From NCBI GenBank assembly GCA_028551475.1, contig CM052360.1, positions 12,946,501 to 13,010,500 of the forward strand: a DNA stretch of 64,000 bases, in the 5' to 3' direction. A program made the translations under genes and the position numbers. This DNA is from Casuarina equisetifolia (taxonomy: Eukaryota > Streptophyta > Magnoliopsida > Fagales > Casuarinaceae). Each line of letters opens with the position of its first letter. Position 1 is the first letter of the stretch. This document shows positions 25,901-38,020 of this stretch, piece by piece. The notes beneath the pieces were generated by a model that saw nothing but the letters and a program-made list of their open reading frames with translations, had not been told where the DNA came from and did no database searches.

Positions 25901-28398
25901 CAAAAGAAATCTGGTAAAAGGGAAAGAAAGAGGAAAAAACCCGAGGTTTCTGTTGGAACACCAGTTAAATCTGATATACAGCTTGTTAAGAGATCTGGAC
26001 ATGAAATATCTTTGGCAGAGCCTCAAAAAACTGTAAATGGTGATCATTCCAGTTACAAAGCTAAGAAAGAAGAAAGCAAGGTTTCTCTCACGAAGGGAAA
26101 GAAAATGTCAAAAGCAAAAACAGTTAATACTTCTCTTTTGGCTACTGGTCAGGAAACTGGTGATGTTAATGGAGATGAGGCAGAAACCTTGTCTCAAATC
26201 AGCAAAACTCTGGAAGATATGGATAATATCGGTGGGAAAATGAGAAAGAAATCTAAGAAGGAGCAAAGTTCTGTAAAGAACCTTCCAGATTTGCAAAGAA
26301 AAGATGAAGATGTTGGTCATAAAGATCCATCTGACAATCAAAGGGAGGTGGATGTTTCACCCAAAATGACAAATGTGGAGCCAAGTTTTGGGGAAAAATT
26401 GCAAGTTGGCAACGGTAGCTCCATCCAACTTGAAGGAGATGATTGTGCTGAGCACATGCTTCAGCCTGAAAAGAAGCTTACAAATGTTTCTAGAAGTGAG
26501 GATTTAATTGGAGGAACACCGAATAAAACTGGTATAGAGCATGTTAAAAGTCATGAACATGACATATCTTCGGCAAAGCATCATAAAAGTTTGAAGGATG
26601 ATCATTCTAGTGAGAATTACAAGAAAGAAGAAAGCATTTTTTCTCCCAAAAAAGGAAAGGAAGTATCAAAAGCAAATGCAGCAAGTACCTCTCTTCTGGC
26701 TACTGGTGAGGAAGTTGCAGATGTTTATGGAGATGAGGTGCGATTGTCGCGGAAAATCAGCAAAACTCTACCAAACACACAGAATATGGATGAGAAAATG
26801 AAGAAGAAATCCAAGAAGAAACAAAGTTTTACTGCTAAAAACCTTTTGGATTTGCAATCGAAAGCTCAAGATGTTGGTAACAGAGATCCTACATATTCAG
26901 CTGATAACCAAAGGGAGGTAGAAGCTTCTCCCGCAATGAAAAATGAGAAGCAAAGGAGTGGAGGAAAATCACAAGCTGGCAATTCTAGCAACTTGCAACT
27001 TCAAGGATCACTAGAGAAGGATGAATGTGCTGAGAACTTGCTTCCCCCTGAAAAGAAGCTGCTGAAAGTCTCTAGAAGTGGCATCAGAGCTCCACGATCA
27101 ACCAAGTCGGGTAAGTTAATTGCTGTTCCTGAAGATGCAAGAAGGCCCAGTGTAGTCAATGATTCTGAAACCAGTACTAATACAAAGAAGAAAAGTGAAC
27201 CGTTTGCTGTATTGAAGTCTTCTAAAAGTAATGTTCACCAGGGTAGGCTACATGGCAATACTCAATCAGGTGTAGGGCAGGGAGTTAGAACAGCTACTTC
27301 TAAGGAAATTGGGGAAGTTGTAAATAACTTGGAACGCGAGAAGAGCTTGTTAGCCAAATCAGGAGAAATTTTTAAGGATGATAGCAGTGGAAGTTCTGAA
27401 GATGAAGATGGATTGGACAATTCCGATGCCAGCACCAGAACTCCATCCGATAATTCATTGTCATCTGACTACTCAGATGGAGAAAGCAATGCAAATGTGA
27501 ACTCACCACGAAATGGTAATGCTGTTTAGTGCCTAACGTTATTAATTATATGGCTAGTACATGGGTTATGTTCTCTTGCTTCTCTTTTGGCTAAACAAAT
27601 CAGTGGATCAAACTTCCATTGTGTTCATGTGTCGTTCTTGATTGTGCATCCTGTCAAACTGTTGGTAACCATTGCTTAAGTTGTAGGACTTGAGGGATGA
27701 AGGCTATTTCCCATGCTGGAAACTCTTTTTTTTCTTTCCCCAAAGCTTAAATATCTTAGTGTAGATACATACATGCACACTACATACAATACACATACGC
27801 CTCGGCCTGATCCAAAAGCCTTTAAGGAGAACAGGATATGAGAAGGTGAAATTAGAGTGTTTAGGCCTTCAGGAAATAGGATACTTGCTCTTTTGACTTC
27901 TAAATGGTTCTTTGGATGTCTATATAAAGTTGGTGGCATCTCTGTCCTGCAGAAATTAGTGCAATAGATAGATTGCCCTCTGTTTCATTTGGCTTTCAAT
28001 ATTGAATTTTCAATGAAATTTAAAATTTGTACGAGTTCAACTCAAACACGGTTGTTTTATGTAAACTGAAGTGAAATTTCCTTTATTACTTGAAATATTC
28101 CTATATATTTTCGGTGCTAATATTTTGTGAGTGTTCCTCAATTGCCATTCCCAACGTACATGGTATGGTATTATCCTCTCGTGTCCTCTGTTACTTTGTT
28201 TTGCGGTCTGAGCTTACAGAACTAATTGTTCTATTAAATGCCCCAGGATCTAATGACTCGAAGAGAAATAAGGCTGGTGGAAGAAGCGTCTCAAAACTGT
28301 AAGTTCAATAAGAACATTGACGTTTGCATACTCCTTTCTGCTGCTTCTCTATAGCTCATGAAAGTTTTGTCTGGTGGCAATAACCAATCTTTCATTGT

Positions 28399-28431
<33 letters not shown>

Positions 28432-28623
28432 TATGTCTCTCAAAGTTAATCTCTTGGTTATCCTTGTAGCAGCTCTTTTGGTGAAAAGAGTGTGACTTTG
28501 GATAGAATCCTTAGAAGTTCGAGCAGATACAAGAAGGCTAAACTAACAGCTTCTCAGTCACAGCTGGAGGACAGCGAAAGCCAGCCTGTTGATTCTGTTC
28601 CAGACAGTCAGGCAAACCTGTAG
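22984..28623 (+). CDS. Lysine-rich, probably nuclear protein with internal tandem repeats, function unknown
   Basis: I do not recognise this gene beyond a general likeness to plant proteins labelled KED-rich or dentin sialophosphoprotein-like. Six exons, 22984-23125, 23617-23684, 23782-25258, 25617-27515, 28247-28298 and 28470-28623, join in phase with GT-AG sites to give 1263 aa. Residues about 20-100 form the only globular-looking part and could be ubiquitin-like in fold (inference). The rest is low-complexity and very rich in Lys, Ser and Glu, with basic clusters such as KRKKKRK and KKKRKKK that could act as nuclear localisation signals. The C-terminal third has an acidic Ser stretch (SSGSSEDEDG) and then a basic end. 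Two blocks are tandemly duplicated: about 121 codons in exon 3 and about 186 codons in exon 4. A scaffold or chromatin/nucleolar role is possible but not shown. Confidence 0.82.
24560..25258 (+). repeat. In-frame tandem duplication of about 363 bp in exon 3
   Basis: Unit 1 (from about 24560) and unit 2 (from about 24923) share the series TNS-LD, (K)KKRKKK, VEE, TSELCG, KQSDS and VGENDKLP-SL in the same order. The offset measured at the shared Ser codon (24565 and 24928) is 363 bp, 121 codons. This is distinct in sequence from the exon 4 duplication. Confidence 0.88.
25958..27080 (+). repeat. In-frame tandem duplication of about 558 bp in exon 4
   Basis: Unit 1 begins near 25958 (TPVKSDIQLVKRSGHEIS) and unit 2 near 26516 (TPNKTGIEHVKSHEHDIS). 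Later matched pairs include SLLATGQETGDVNGDE / SLLATGEEVADVYGDE, KMRKKSKKEQS / KMKKKSKKKQS and DNQREVDVSP / DNQREVEASP. The offset at the start is 558 bp, that is 186 codons; small indels follow. Confidence 0.9.
28404..28429. repeat. (TA)n microsatellite in intron 5 of the lysine-rich gene
   Basis: Thirteen TA units in the short intron between the last two exons, about 40 bp upstream of the final acceptor. Confidence 0.95.
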
Positions 28624-29785
28624 TTACTCTCTTGCTTGGACGGTCTTGTGTCTAGGACTTTAATTTTGTTGTTTCTTACTCCGTGTGGTTGTGTATGGCC
28701 CTGAGTTCTTTTGTTTAGAAGGGGGCATCACCAAGGACAGATCAAACAACAGCTCGCCCGTTTGTTGAATCATTTTTTGCTGGTCTTTTGCCTTATAATA
28801 TATTCCAAAGATGTTCAGATTCTATCCATTAAAATGGGGTGGCTATGTTTGGAAAAGATTTCCTTTTTTTTTTTTTTTTTGACTCACGTTCTGTTTTAAT
28901 CAATGTTTAAAGAAAAAAGAAAAAAAGGACAACTCCAACAACAGAGGATGATCCTCCATGATTTAACATTCTGTCCTGGTTCAATACATCAATATGGATT
29001 GACAGAAATATAAAAACTCTAATAGGTGAATCATGCTTAATCATTGGAACAATTAAGTCGCTGGGCGCGAGTGGCAATCATGCCCCCACACGGTCTGCCT
29101 TTTTTATCAGCTGAAGACCGTAGAGGTATCACGAAATTTCGTCGTGTCCCGTAAAGCGACAGCCAACTCATTTCGTAGGTTTAATTAAGTACTACTTTAT
29201 TCCTTGGTCTTTGCGTTAATCTCACCCAAGGTAGCCCCATTATCTTAAAGACATTCACGCCCTGGGGATGGGGACCCCACTTGAAGTGGACACCAGCATA
29301 TTCTTTCCTCCGTTCTTGAATTCGAGTGAAGAGGCTTCAATGCAGCGGCTCCCACCACAGAGAGGCACCCACTCAATTTCCACAAGTCAGCGACTGACTT
29401 ACCCACGTAGAATAGGGACTTGTTGTTTCAATGCCTATTTTGGTTTTCGTTGGGACGTCATATCATATACCATTAGTTGCCCACCTACACAATATGCCAC
29501 CGCTTTGGCAATACTGGAGAATGAGATTGGGTTCATATGGATATGATGATGCCCAAGGGATAAGCTCTAGAGGACGATGCAATTCAATCCCGAAACAAAA
29601 GTAGAATGAATGGAACGGACTTCATTTTCTTACATTGCAAAAAACAACTAATAAGCAAAGCTATCCTTTCCATTGGATTGATTGATAGGAGATGAATGAA
29701 ACAAACAAGACTTGCATTTTGTGATGGAATCGCTCCCTTCTGAGGGGAAAAATCATATGAATCAAGAAAGAAAAGAATCAGTCTA
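28624..29785. other. Spacer between convergent genes
   Basis: It holds the 3' UTRs of the lysine-rich gene and of the minus-strand methyltransferase gene, and a poly-T run at about 28864-28880. The frame at 29268-29546 has no family resemblance I can name. Confidence 0.55.
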
Positions 29786-30562
29786 TCATCGGGAAGGGGG
29801 AAAAAACGCTCGCTTTTTCCTGAACACGACTTCGGTGTCCAGTCCAAAGCCGTCCACTTTCCGAACATGGATAACCTCCGACCTGTTGAACATCTCCACC
29901 AACGGTTTCACGCTATACAGATCGTTGGCCGAGTACTTATCCGCCCGCCTGGATAGCGCCACGTGTAGCACGCACACCCCCTCCGGCTTCAACGTCCGTT
30001 CTATCTCTGCGACGAACCTCTGCGGGTACAGCGCGTGGTCGAACACGTTAGAGAACTCGAAATCGAACGTGTCGTCCTCGAAGGGCTGGTTGTGGAAGTC
30101 TCCTTTGATCACCAGCGGCGGGCTTGGCACCAAGTCGATCCCCACCGAGTCGGACACTCCGATGCGCCTCAGGGCCTCGACCTCTTGACCCACTCGGGCA
30201 CCCACGCAGAGCGCTTTTGACTCGTTAAACAGGAGCCGCTTTCGCTTGAATTCTTGGAAGAATCGTGCGAAGACTTTGATTTTACGATCCCAGTCACGGG
30301 TTTTCCACACTTCTCTGAGTTTAGGGTTGCGGGTCTTGTTGAGTTGGCGCTGGATGTAGGACTCGTAGGACACGTACCCGGGACGGATTTTCAGGTCCCC
30401 GGAGACGAGTCTCTGGGTTCCCGGCTCAGGGTCGGAGCCGGTGCGGTAGATGTGTTTGGGTTGGAGAGCAAGAAGGAGAAGGAGAAAGAACGGAAGCGAT
30501 AGGAGGGGACTGATAAGCAAGCATTTTTTGAGCACTGTCGATTTTGTTTGCGTGGTTTTCAT
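29786..30562 (-). CDS. Membrane-anchored SAM-dependent methyltransferase-like protein
   Basis: A single-exon gene of 258 aa on the minus strand. Residues 14-34 are one strongly hydrophobic segment near the N-terminus, a signal anchor that suggests a Golgi or ER membrane protein with a lumenal catalytic part. From about residue 115 there is a class I methyltransferase fold of the Methyltransf_11 type: a motif I-like strand and loop (KALCVGARVGQE, 117-128), the acidic residue after strand 2 (GIDL, Asp143), FEDDTFDFEFS (161-171) at motif II, and LKPEGVCVLHVAL (191-203) at motif III. Motif I reads VGARVGQE instead of the usual GxGxG, as in a plant-specific group of uncharacterised methyltransferases; SAM binding is therefore likely but unproved. 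The substrate is unknown. The start has an in-frame basic stretch before the helix, as expected of a signal anchor. Confidence 0.85.
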   Translation of the reverse strand: MKTTQTKSTVLKKCLLISPLLSLPFFLLLLLALQPKHIYRTGSDPEPGTQRLVSGDLKIRPGYVSYESYIQRQLNKTRNPKLREVWKTRDWDRKIKVFARFFQEFKRKRLLFNESKALCVGARVGQEVEALRRIGVSDSVGIDLVPSPPLVIKGDFHNQPFEDDTFDFEFSNVFDHALYPQRFVAEIERTLKPEGVCVLHVALSRRADKYSANDLYSVKPLVEMFNRSEVIHVRKVDGFGLDTEVVFRKKRAFFPPSR

Positions 30563-32255
30563 GTCTGCATGAACGCTTCGCTTCGCTTCTCCAAACTCTG
30601 CCCTGCTCTCTCTTTCGCTCTCAGAAGTGTCGCTCCGATAAGGAGTGTTTGTTGCATGAGAAAAGAAAAGTTGTTAGATAGCGAAAGAAAATGAGAGAAA
30701 ATAAAGACAAATTGGGATGGGTTGGCCAACTAGCATGGTACGTTCGACAGAGGCAGTGGGCCTGCATGATTCAATACGCCATGAAACTAGAAAATCCTTC
30801 CTCCCGAAGTGGTTTTATAGGAAGATTTTCACTTTGTTTGTTACAGGCACTATTACCACATCTCGACTCAATATTGTTATTATTATCATTTAGTTTATAT
30901 CCGTAGTTACCGCCGTCAGTCCCAAGAAAGTGCACCCAAACATAATTAAAAGTTTCAGAACCTTTGGCCACTGATCAACATCAGATTACCCTAGGTTTTG
31001 CCGTTGATCAAGGTTCACATGATGCATAATCCTCTATTTAGAAAAATGATGTCTTGTCACGCCGGAGTACTTTTTCATGGATTCCGAGACAGAAACTACC
31101 GTTGGCTCTTAGAAAAGTAATTTATAGTGAATAATATCCATCCTCTCAGCTAATGCACGAATCAAGAGCATCCTTTAATTTGATTTATCGGCGATGACCA
31201 TCCTTCCCCCTAAGCTACCTACTACGCTGATGCAAATCAATCCAGAGTCATAAACCAACCCTTCTCAATTTCACCAACTCCGGTTTTCTTTGTATTTAAT
31301 TTTTCAAATGTTTTTCCAAATTGTTGACGTTAGATTACATTTATGAAAAAAATCAAATTACCATTGATTCTGCCTTTGCTTTCCTAATTTAGCATTTCAT
31401 TTTCCCTATACGTTAGACCTTCTTTATATATACGAAATTTACCAAATCAAGAATACTTTCTCTATATTGCTTTCTACGTTTTTATGTAGGTTTCATATTT
31501 TGTTCTTAGAATTTCTTCACGAAATTGACTAATTTCATGAAACGAATTGCACGTATGTTCTTGCATGTTGAGCAACATTAAATTTAAAGTTACATGGGAT
31601 GGAACATGTTTAACATAATTTCTATCCTAAGTTAAAAAGCCTAAAGTCTAACTCAAAAGATAAATCAAGTCCTACTCCAAACTTATTTCAAAAATGGTGT
31701 TGCAGCCATCAAAATAACCTCTCAATGTGGAGGTCACAAGTTTCACACTAAAGATGAGAAAGTTTAAATGAATGAAGTTTTGTTTCTAATCATGGAATTA
31801 TTGTTGAGTATACAATCCCTCACAATGAAGTCTAAATGAAACAAGTGTCCATCTAATTTTTGATCTAATTTTGAGTTGGACCTTTATTTTTGTTTAATTC
31901 CAATATTTTAAACTGACAATTTATTTAAACAAGTATAGAGATTATTTTATTATTATTTATTCTTCTTAAACAAGTATGAAGATTACATCACCAACCCAAC
32001 ACAAAGTTAGTCGGCTGATTAAACTAACCTCCAAAGCATTAAAAAGGAATCTCGATGACATAAGGGTATATAGGTTATTCCCCGCACATTCCAGAAACAT
32101 AGTTATCCGTCCATTAATTTACCCCCCTCAATTCTCCCTTTCTTCCTCTTGTGCTTAATTCGTCAAAAAGTTTGTGCGCACAATATGGCGTAATTTTCTT
32201 CTCTCTTTTTGGGTGTGAACATGCTGGAGGCCAATTAGATAGAAACATGATCATA
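30563..32255. other. AT-rich spacer upstream of the methyltransferase gene
   Basis: The first 200-300 bases should be the methyltransferase promoter and 5' UTR. The rest, to about 32150, is AT-rich with no protein, RNA or transposon signature that I can see. Confidence 0.55.
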
Positions 32256-32531
32256 ATGGCGGCGCACACTGCAAGCCAAACCGCGATACCACCCATTCAA
32301 AGCAGGCCACGCCGGCCGCCCCACTCGCATTCTTTTCTCACCAAACAAAGGAAAGGGAAATACGTGGAATTCGCAGTCCGCAAGCAATGTCGTGTTCGTT
32401 CCGGCGACGGCTCGGGCGCAGAAATCTTGTTCGTGTTAACATTTTCCAACACTAGCTTTGCTTTGTCTGCTACCTATCTGGCGTGCATGATCAAAAAGCT
32501 ATCAAGTAGGCATAGCTCAGGAGAAGCCTGA
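32256..32531 (+). CDS. Possible small gene or first exon, function unknown
   Basis: An open frame of 91 codons starting ATGGCGGCG. The first 60 residues are rich in Ser, Pro, Arg and His and poor in acidic residues (MAAHTASQTAIPP, RPRRPPHSHSF), which would fit an organelle transit peptide. A hydrophobic stretch follows (EILFVLTF, ALSATYLACMI). Local base composition is more GC-rich than the flanks, as in coding DNA. I recognise no family. A copia element sits only 180 bp downstream, so if this is the first exon of a longer gene that gene is now interrupted. It may also be chance. Confidence 0.3.
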   Translation: MAAHTASQTAIPPIQSRPRRPPHSHSFLTKQRKGKYVEFAVRKQCRVRSGDGSGAEILFVLTFSNTSFALSATYLACMIKKLSSRHSSGEA

Positions 32532-32711
32532 AACTTGGAGAGCCTATAGATCACCATCACGGACAGAAATAACACAAATTAATTGCATCTACCTGACGAT
32601 CCGTTTGGTCCCACAAGTATCACCGCCCAGTAAGACATAAATGAGTTTGGTGGAGCCAGCTATTCTTGATTTTCAGTTTCGAACCCTATTCTTTCAAATT
32701 AAAGTAAGAAC

Positions 32712-32942
32712 TGTTCGAGATCCGTGGTTAAGGAAAATATTCTCACGTAATAGGCAGGACCTATATTTTAGAAAAATAAGAATTGTACAAATAGGAATTA
32801 TTATTTGTCATTATAATTTTTCTTTTATATGTACAAATTATTGTATTATAAGTAGACCTCCATTATTCTAGGTTTATATACTTTTTCAGTGAATACAGAA
32901 ACTTTCCTATGTCCTTTTTTCTTTGCCGTTCACTTTGTGTCA
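32712..32942 (+). repeat. 5' LTR of the complete copia element
   Basis: 231 bp, begins TGTT and ends GTCA. It matches the 3' LTR along its whole length with about 14 mismatches and no gaps by eye, roughly 6 percent divergence, so the insertion is not recent. TATA-like TTTTATATGT sequence lies in the middle. Confidence 0.95.
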
Positions 32943-32956
32943 TGGTATTAAGAGCC
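32943..32956 (+). other. Decayed tRNA-Met primer-binding site
   Basis: TGGTATTAAGAGCC follows the 5' LTR with no spacer. It matches the initiator tRNA-Met site TGGTATCAGAGC apart from a substitution and a one-base insertion. Confidence 0.8.
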
Positions 32957-35900
32957 ACCATTTTCTTTCCTTTGGCCTAAGCTTCCGTAACCTTTCTTTT
33001 TCCTTACCTTCCAGCCATTTTTTGTTTCTTCTTTTCTTGCTTTCATTTGCATGGATTACGTAGGAACATGCAAAAGAAAGGCATCTCCGGCCATGACATT
33101 CATTTTTTCCCAAAACTGTCTTTTCCCAATATCAACCGAGAGAAACACGTACCTTTTTCCTTTTCCCGAAACACCTTACCTTTTTTTTTTCCTTTTCTTT
33201 TCTCCTCTCGTTAGCTTACCATGTCAATTCCTACTGTTGATCCTAACATGCCCATCATTGAAGAATCACATGTTGACTCAGGCCATTCCTCTCCATGGCC
33301 CCATTCTTTTACACCACGAATCAACCACCTACTTTCCCCCTTCCGAATCCAACTCAACTAGGGGCCGGATCTTTTGTCTCTACGGGCCCTCCTTTGGGTT
33401 TCATCCCAGGTTGGTTTTACCAAGGTTCTAACCCAAACCCCAGATTTGTTCCACCGGGTTTTGGAATTACGGATCCCTACTCGCTTAGCAACCTACTCGG
33501 GTCGCGATACCTTGCCGCACCTAGCCTTCACCACTGCCGCTGATGGACCGAAACTCCAACTAGTTACGCAACCTCTTTCTGGCCAGTCTGATTATTCCTC
33601 ATGGGCACGGGATCTCTGTCGAGCCCTTGTCACTAAAGACAAGGACTCCTTCATTGACGGGACCTTCCCATGTCTGACGGATGAACGTTTGGCCAGATAT
33701 TGGTGTCGCTGCAACCATCTTGTTCGATCTTGGATCAGAAATTACTTGACTAAAGAGGTGTCTGCTGGCCTTCCTCCAATTGATGATGCTAAGCAAATTT
33801 GGGACAATCTTATCGAAATGTATGGAAAAATCGATCAAGCTAAACGTTTCTCTCTTCTTTAGGCAGAAAGTGAGTTCAAGCAAGGGGATCTTTCAGTCAT
33901 GGCATGCTTTAATCGGCTCTCTGCTATATGAAACGAGCTTGATACTGCTGAGGAAGCTCTTATAGGGCCCAACTCCACCATTCAACAATACTAAAGAATC
34001 GAAGAAAGTAACCGAATCACTAGGTTTCTACTTATTTTGAATGATTCCTACTTACCTCTTCGCTCATAGATTTTGGCTATGGAACCAGAGCCTTCTCTTC
34101 GCCGAATTTTCTTTTTGGCTATTCAAAGGAGAATCAACGCCTCACCTCATCAGAATATCTCTGTGTAGGTGATACCATTGTACTTGCCTCTTGTGCTACT
34201 CCCACCCAATGTCATATTGCTGCAGCTCAAGCTTTAGGTGGCGGGTCCATTCTTTCGGGTTTAGGGTTTTCAAACCCTACCGAGAAGGCAACCCTTTTCT
34301 CTAGACCCAGCGGGTCAGGCCTTCCATTGGGGTTTGATGGCCCACTACCTTCTTTACCTGTGTTGGACACCTCTCAGACTGCCACATTTGCTCCTGTCTT
34401 CAAATTCTCTCATGGTCGGCAGGGTGCCCCCTCATCCAATAGGTTTGCTAATTCTAATTCCTCTCGTGGTAATTACAATGGAAAATATTATAACCATTGC
34501 AAGCGTAAGTACCATACTCGAGAGACTTGTTGAAAGCTCCATGGTAAGCCCACCGACAAAGAGACTAAAGATCGTGATGCCTCCACCAACCAAGTTCGGT
34601 CGTTGGTTGTTGATTTCCCTCATCAGCCTCTCTCTGATGCTCAATTTCAAAAAATAATATCTGCAATCAATCAGCTTGGAGTTCGAGAACCTTCTACTAG
34701 CTTTGCAGGTACTTCCTTTTGCTTGATGAATTCTCTTTCAGCTAACAGTTGGATTATTAATTCAAGGGCCAATGACTACATCGTTTGTGATGAACGCTTC
34801 TTTACTTCTACCCTTCCTGCACCTAACCCCTCGATTTTTGTCCGTTTACCCAATGGAACTGTTACTCCTGTCACCAAAATTGGAACTGTTACTCTTAGTC
34901 CTTCCATTACTCTCCAAAATGTCCTTTTCGTTCCCGCTTTCCAATTTAACCTCATTGCTGTCTCCAAAGTTTGCATTGACAATAATTGTCAAGTTACCTT
35001 TGATTCTAACATTTGTCTTTTTCAAACCAGTTCGACTAGAACACTAATGGGCTTAGGTAGCGTCCATAATGGCCTTTATTTTTGGAATTCTCTTTCTCCA
35101 CATTTTACTTCAAAGAGTTGTATTTCCCAACGTACCTTATGTAATGCTTATTCAAATAATAATAACAAATTTCTTTTGCACCAACATTTAGGTCATACTG
35201 CTTTCTTTCCTCATCCCAATTGTCCAATTTGCCCCTTAGCCAAACAACCACGTGCTCCGTTTCCTTCAAGCCACTCACGAGCCCCTTCTCCTTTTTCTCT
35301 TATTTATCTCGATGTTTGGGGGCCCTATCACACCCCCCATCGTGATGGTTCCTGATTTTTTCTTACCATTGTTGATGACTTTTCCCGTAGCACTTGGGTT
35401 TTCTTGATGCCCTCAAAGACTCGCATTTTGTCCATCTTGACTCAATTCCATCAATTAGTGCAAACTCAATTTCAGACTTCCATTCAGTGTATTCATTCTG
35501 ATAATGCTCAAGATTTTTTTAACCATGCATGTTCTTCCTTTTTCGCCTCTCATGACATCCTCCATGAAAGCTCTTGCCTTTACACCTCTTAACAAAATAG
35601 GGTTGTTGAGCGTAAACATCGTCACCTCCTCAAAGTTGCTCGTGCCCTCAAATATCAAGCCTCCATTCTTGAATGTTTTTAGGGCGATTGTGTGGTCACT
35701 ACTGTCTATTTGATCAATCGGATGCCCATTCGTCTCCTTCATGGTCGGACTCCCTTTAAGCTTCTCTTTAGGCGATCCCTTGATATCAGTCACCTTTGGG
35801 TTTTTGGTTGCTTGTGTTATGCCACTATTGTGGGCCCTCGGGATAAGTTTGGCCCGCATGCTATTTGCTGTGTTTTCATGGCTATCCTTCTTTTCAAAAG

Positions 35901-38020
35901 GGTTATCGAGTTTTGGATCCATCTATTGGGCGTTTCTTTGTTAGCCGTGATGTGGTTTTTTATAAGGACACCTTTCTTTTTGCCACTCAGCTTACACCAA
36001 CTTCTCCGGCTCCCACTTTACCTACAGGTCAGTTTTTGGCCGATGATGAACCCTCTCTAGCACCTCCATTGGTTTCTGTTGAGCCGCTTCCTGTGTCTCT
36101 GGATCAGCCTTCTATCAGCTCTCCCCCCTTGCTTGACATGGTTGTTTCTCTACCTGCTGCACCTGTTCTGAACTCGTCTCTTGCTGGGTCTTCTCCTTTG
36201 GCTTTTGAACCCTTAGTGCCTTCAGTTGCTTCACCTGAGCTTTCTCCATTGTTGCCTTTTGATGATTCCTTGGTCGTTGTTCTTCGTCGTTCTAGGTGGG
36301 CCACTTGACCTCCAACTTGGACCAAGGATTATATTTGCTCTAGCTCTGGTTCTTTTGGTACTCATTATCCCATTACTACTTATGTTAGTTTTGCTCACCT
36401 CTCGCCTAGTCATTTTTGCTGTATCAGTTGTATTTCTGAAGATCAGGAACCCTCCTCTTATACTGAGGTTGCTAAGGATCCTCATTGGCAACAAGCCATG
36501 GAGGCTGAGGTTCTTGCCCTTACAGAGAACAACACTTAGGAGCTCATTCCTCGACCACCTCATCGGAAGCCTATTGGCTACAAATGGGTTTACAAGATCA
36601 AGTATCGGGTTGATGGATATGTTGAACGTTACAAAGGTCGCTTAGTAGCTAAAGGCTTTACCCAACGCCCTGGCTTTGATTATGTAGAAACTTTCTCTCC
36701 AGTTGTGAAATATGTCACCGTTCGTTCCTTTCTTGCCCTTGTTGTCATCCGTGATTGGTCTTTTCATCAGATAGACGTCAACAATGCCTTTCTCCATGGT
36801 AATTTGGATGAAGAAATTTACGTGGATCTTCCGTAGGGATTACGCAGCCAGGGGGAGGATCGAGTATGTTGCCTCCATAAATCCTTATATGGCCTCAAAC
36901 AAGCTTCTCGTCAATGGTATGCTAAATTCACTTAAGCCCTCCTTGCTGCACACTTTCGTCAATCCAAACATGATTATGCTCTCTTCACTTGGACGCGAGG
37001 TAAATCATCCTCTATCTCTTGATTTATGTGGATGACATATTGATCATGGGCAACAACGAGACTGCTATTCATGATTTCAAGACCTACTTGCATGCCACAT
37101 TTCATATTAAAGATTTAGGCATTCCTAAATATTTTCTTGGCATCGAAATAACTTGCTCTAAGACAGGGATATGTCTAAGTCAACACAAGTTCGTTTTGGA
37201 AATTATCTTTAAAGCAGGATTGTCAGGATGTAAACCAGCAGTCATTCCCATTGAACAGAATTCCAAATTGACGACAATCGAATATGATGTGGGAATATCT
37301 CCACTGGATGAAGACCCATTACTTAAAGATCCATCTAGCTATAAGTGACTTGTGGGAGAGCTTATTTATCTCACTATGACTAGACCGGATATTAGCTATG
37401 CTGTACAGATTTTAAGTCAATTTATGCAAGATCCGAAGCAATCCCATCTGGAGGCCGTTCTTAAAGTAGTCAAGTATTTGAAAGGATGTCTAGGACTAGG
37501 AATACTTTTGTCTCGGACATGTGACTTGGAATTACAAGCTTATTGTGATGCTGATTATGCCAATTGTCCAATGACTAGGAGATGCATTACTGGTTTTTGT
37601 GTGAAATTGAGAGATTCTTTGCTGTCTTGGAAGACTAAAAAACAGTCAACTGTGTCATTATCTTTGGCTGAGGCTGAATATCGAGCAATGGCCAAGACTG
37701 TCTGAGAAGTAGTTTGGATGCGAGATTTACTTCAAGACCTTGGATTAAGAATAAAAGGTCCAACTATATTATTTTGTGACAATGATGCAACACTCAAACT
37801 TGTAGCAAATCCAATGGTACATGAAAGAACGAAACATATTGAGGTCAACTGCCATTTTACTAGAGATAAGATTCAAGAATGAATTATCAAAACTAAGGAA
37901 TAAGGACCACAGAACAACCCGTAAACATTTTCATCAAACCATTATGTCAAAGACAACATACGTATCTATTGAGCAAGCTTGGTGCCTTAGATATCTATAG
38001 GCCGCCAGCTTGAGGGGGAG

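Noticed and set aside
35455-35922. 155-codon minus-strand frame in the complete copia element
   Set aside because: Antisense of the integrase region; a retrotransposon has no gene expected there.
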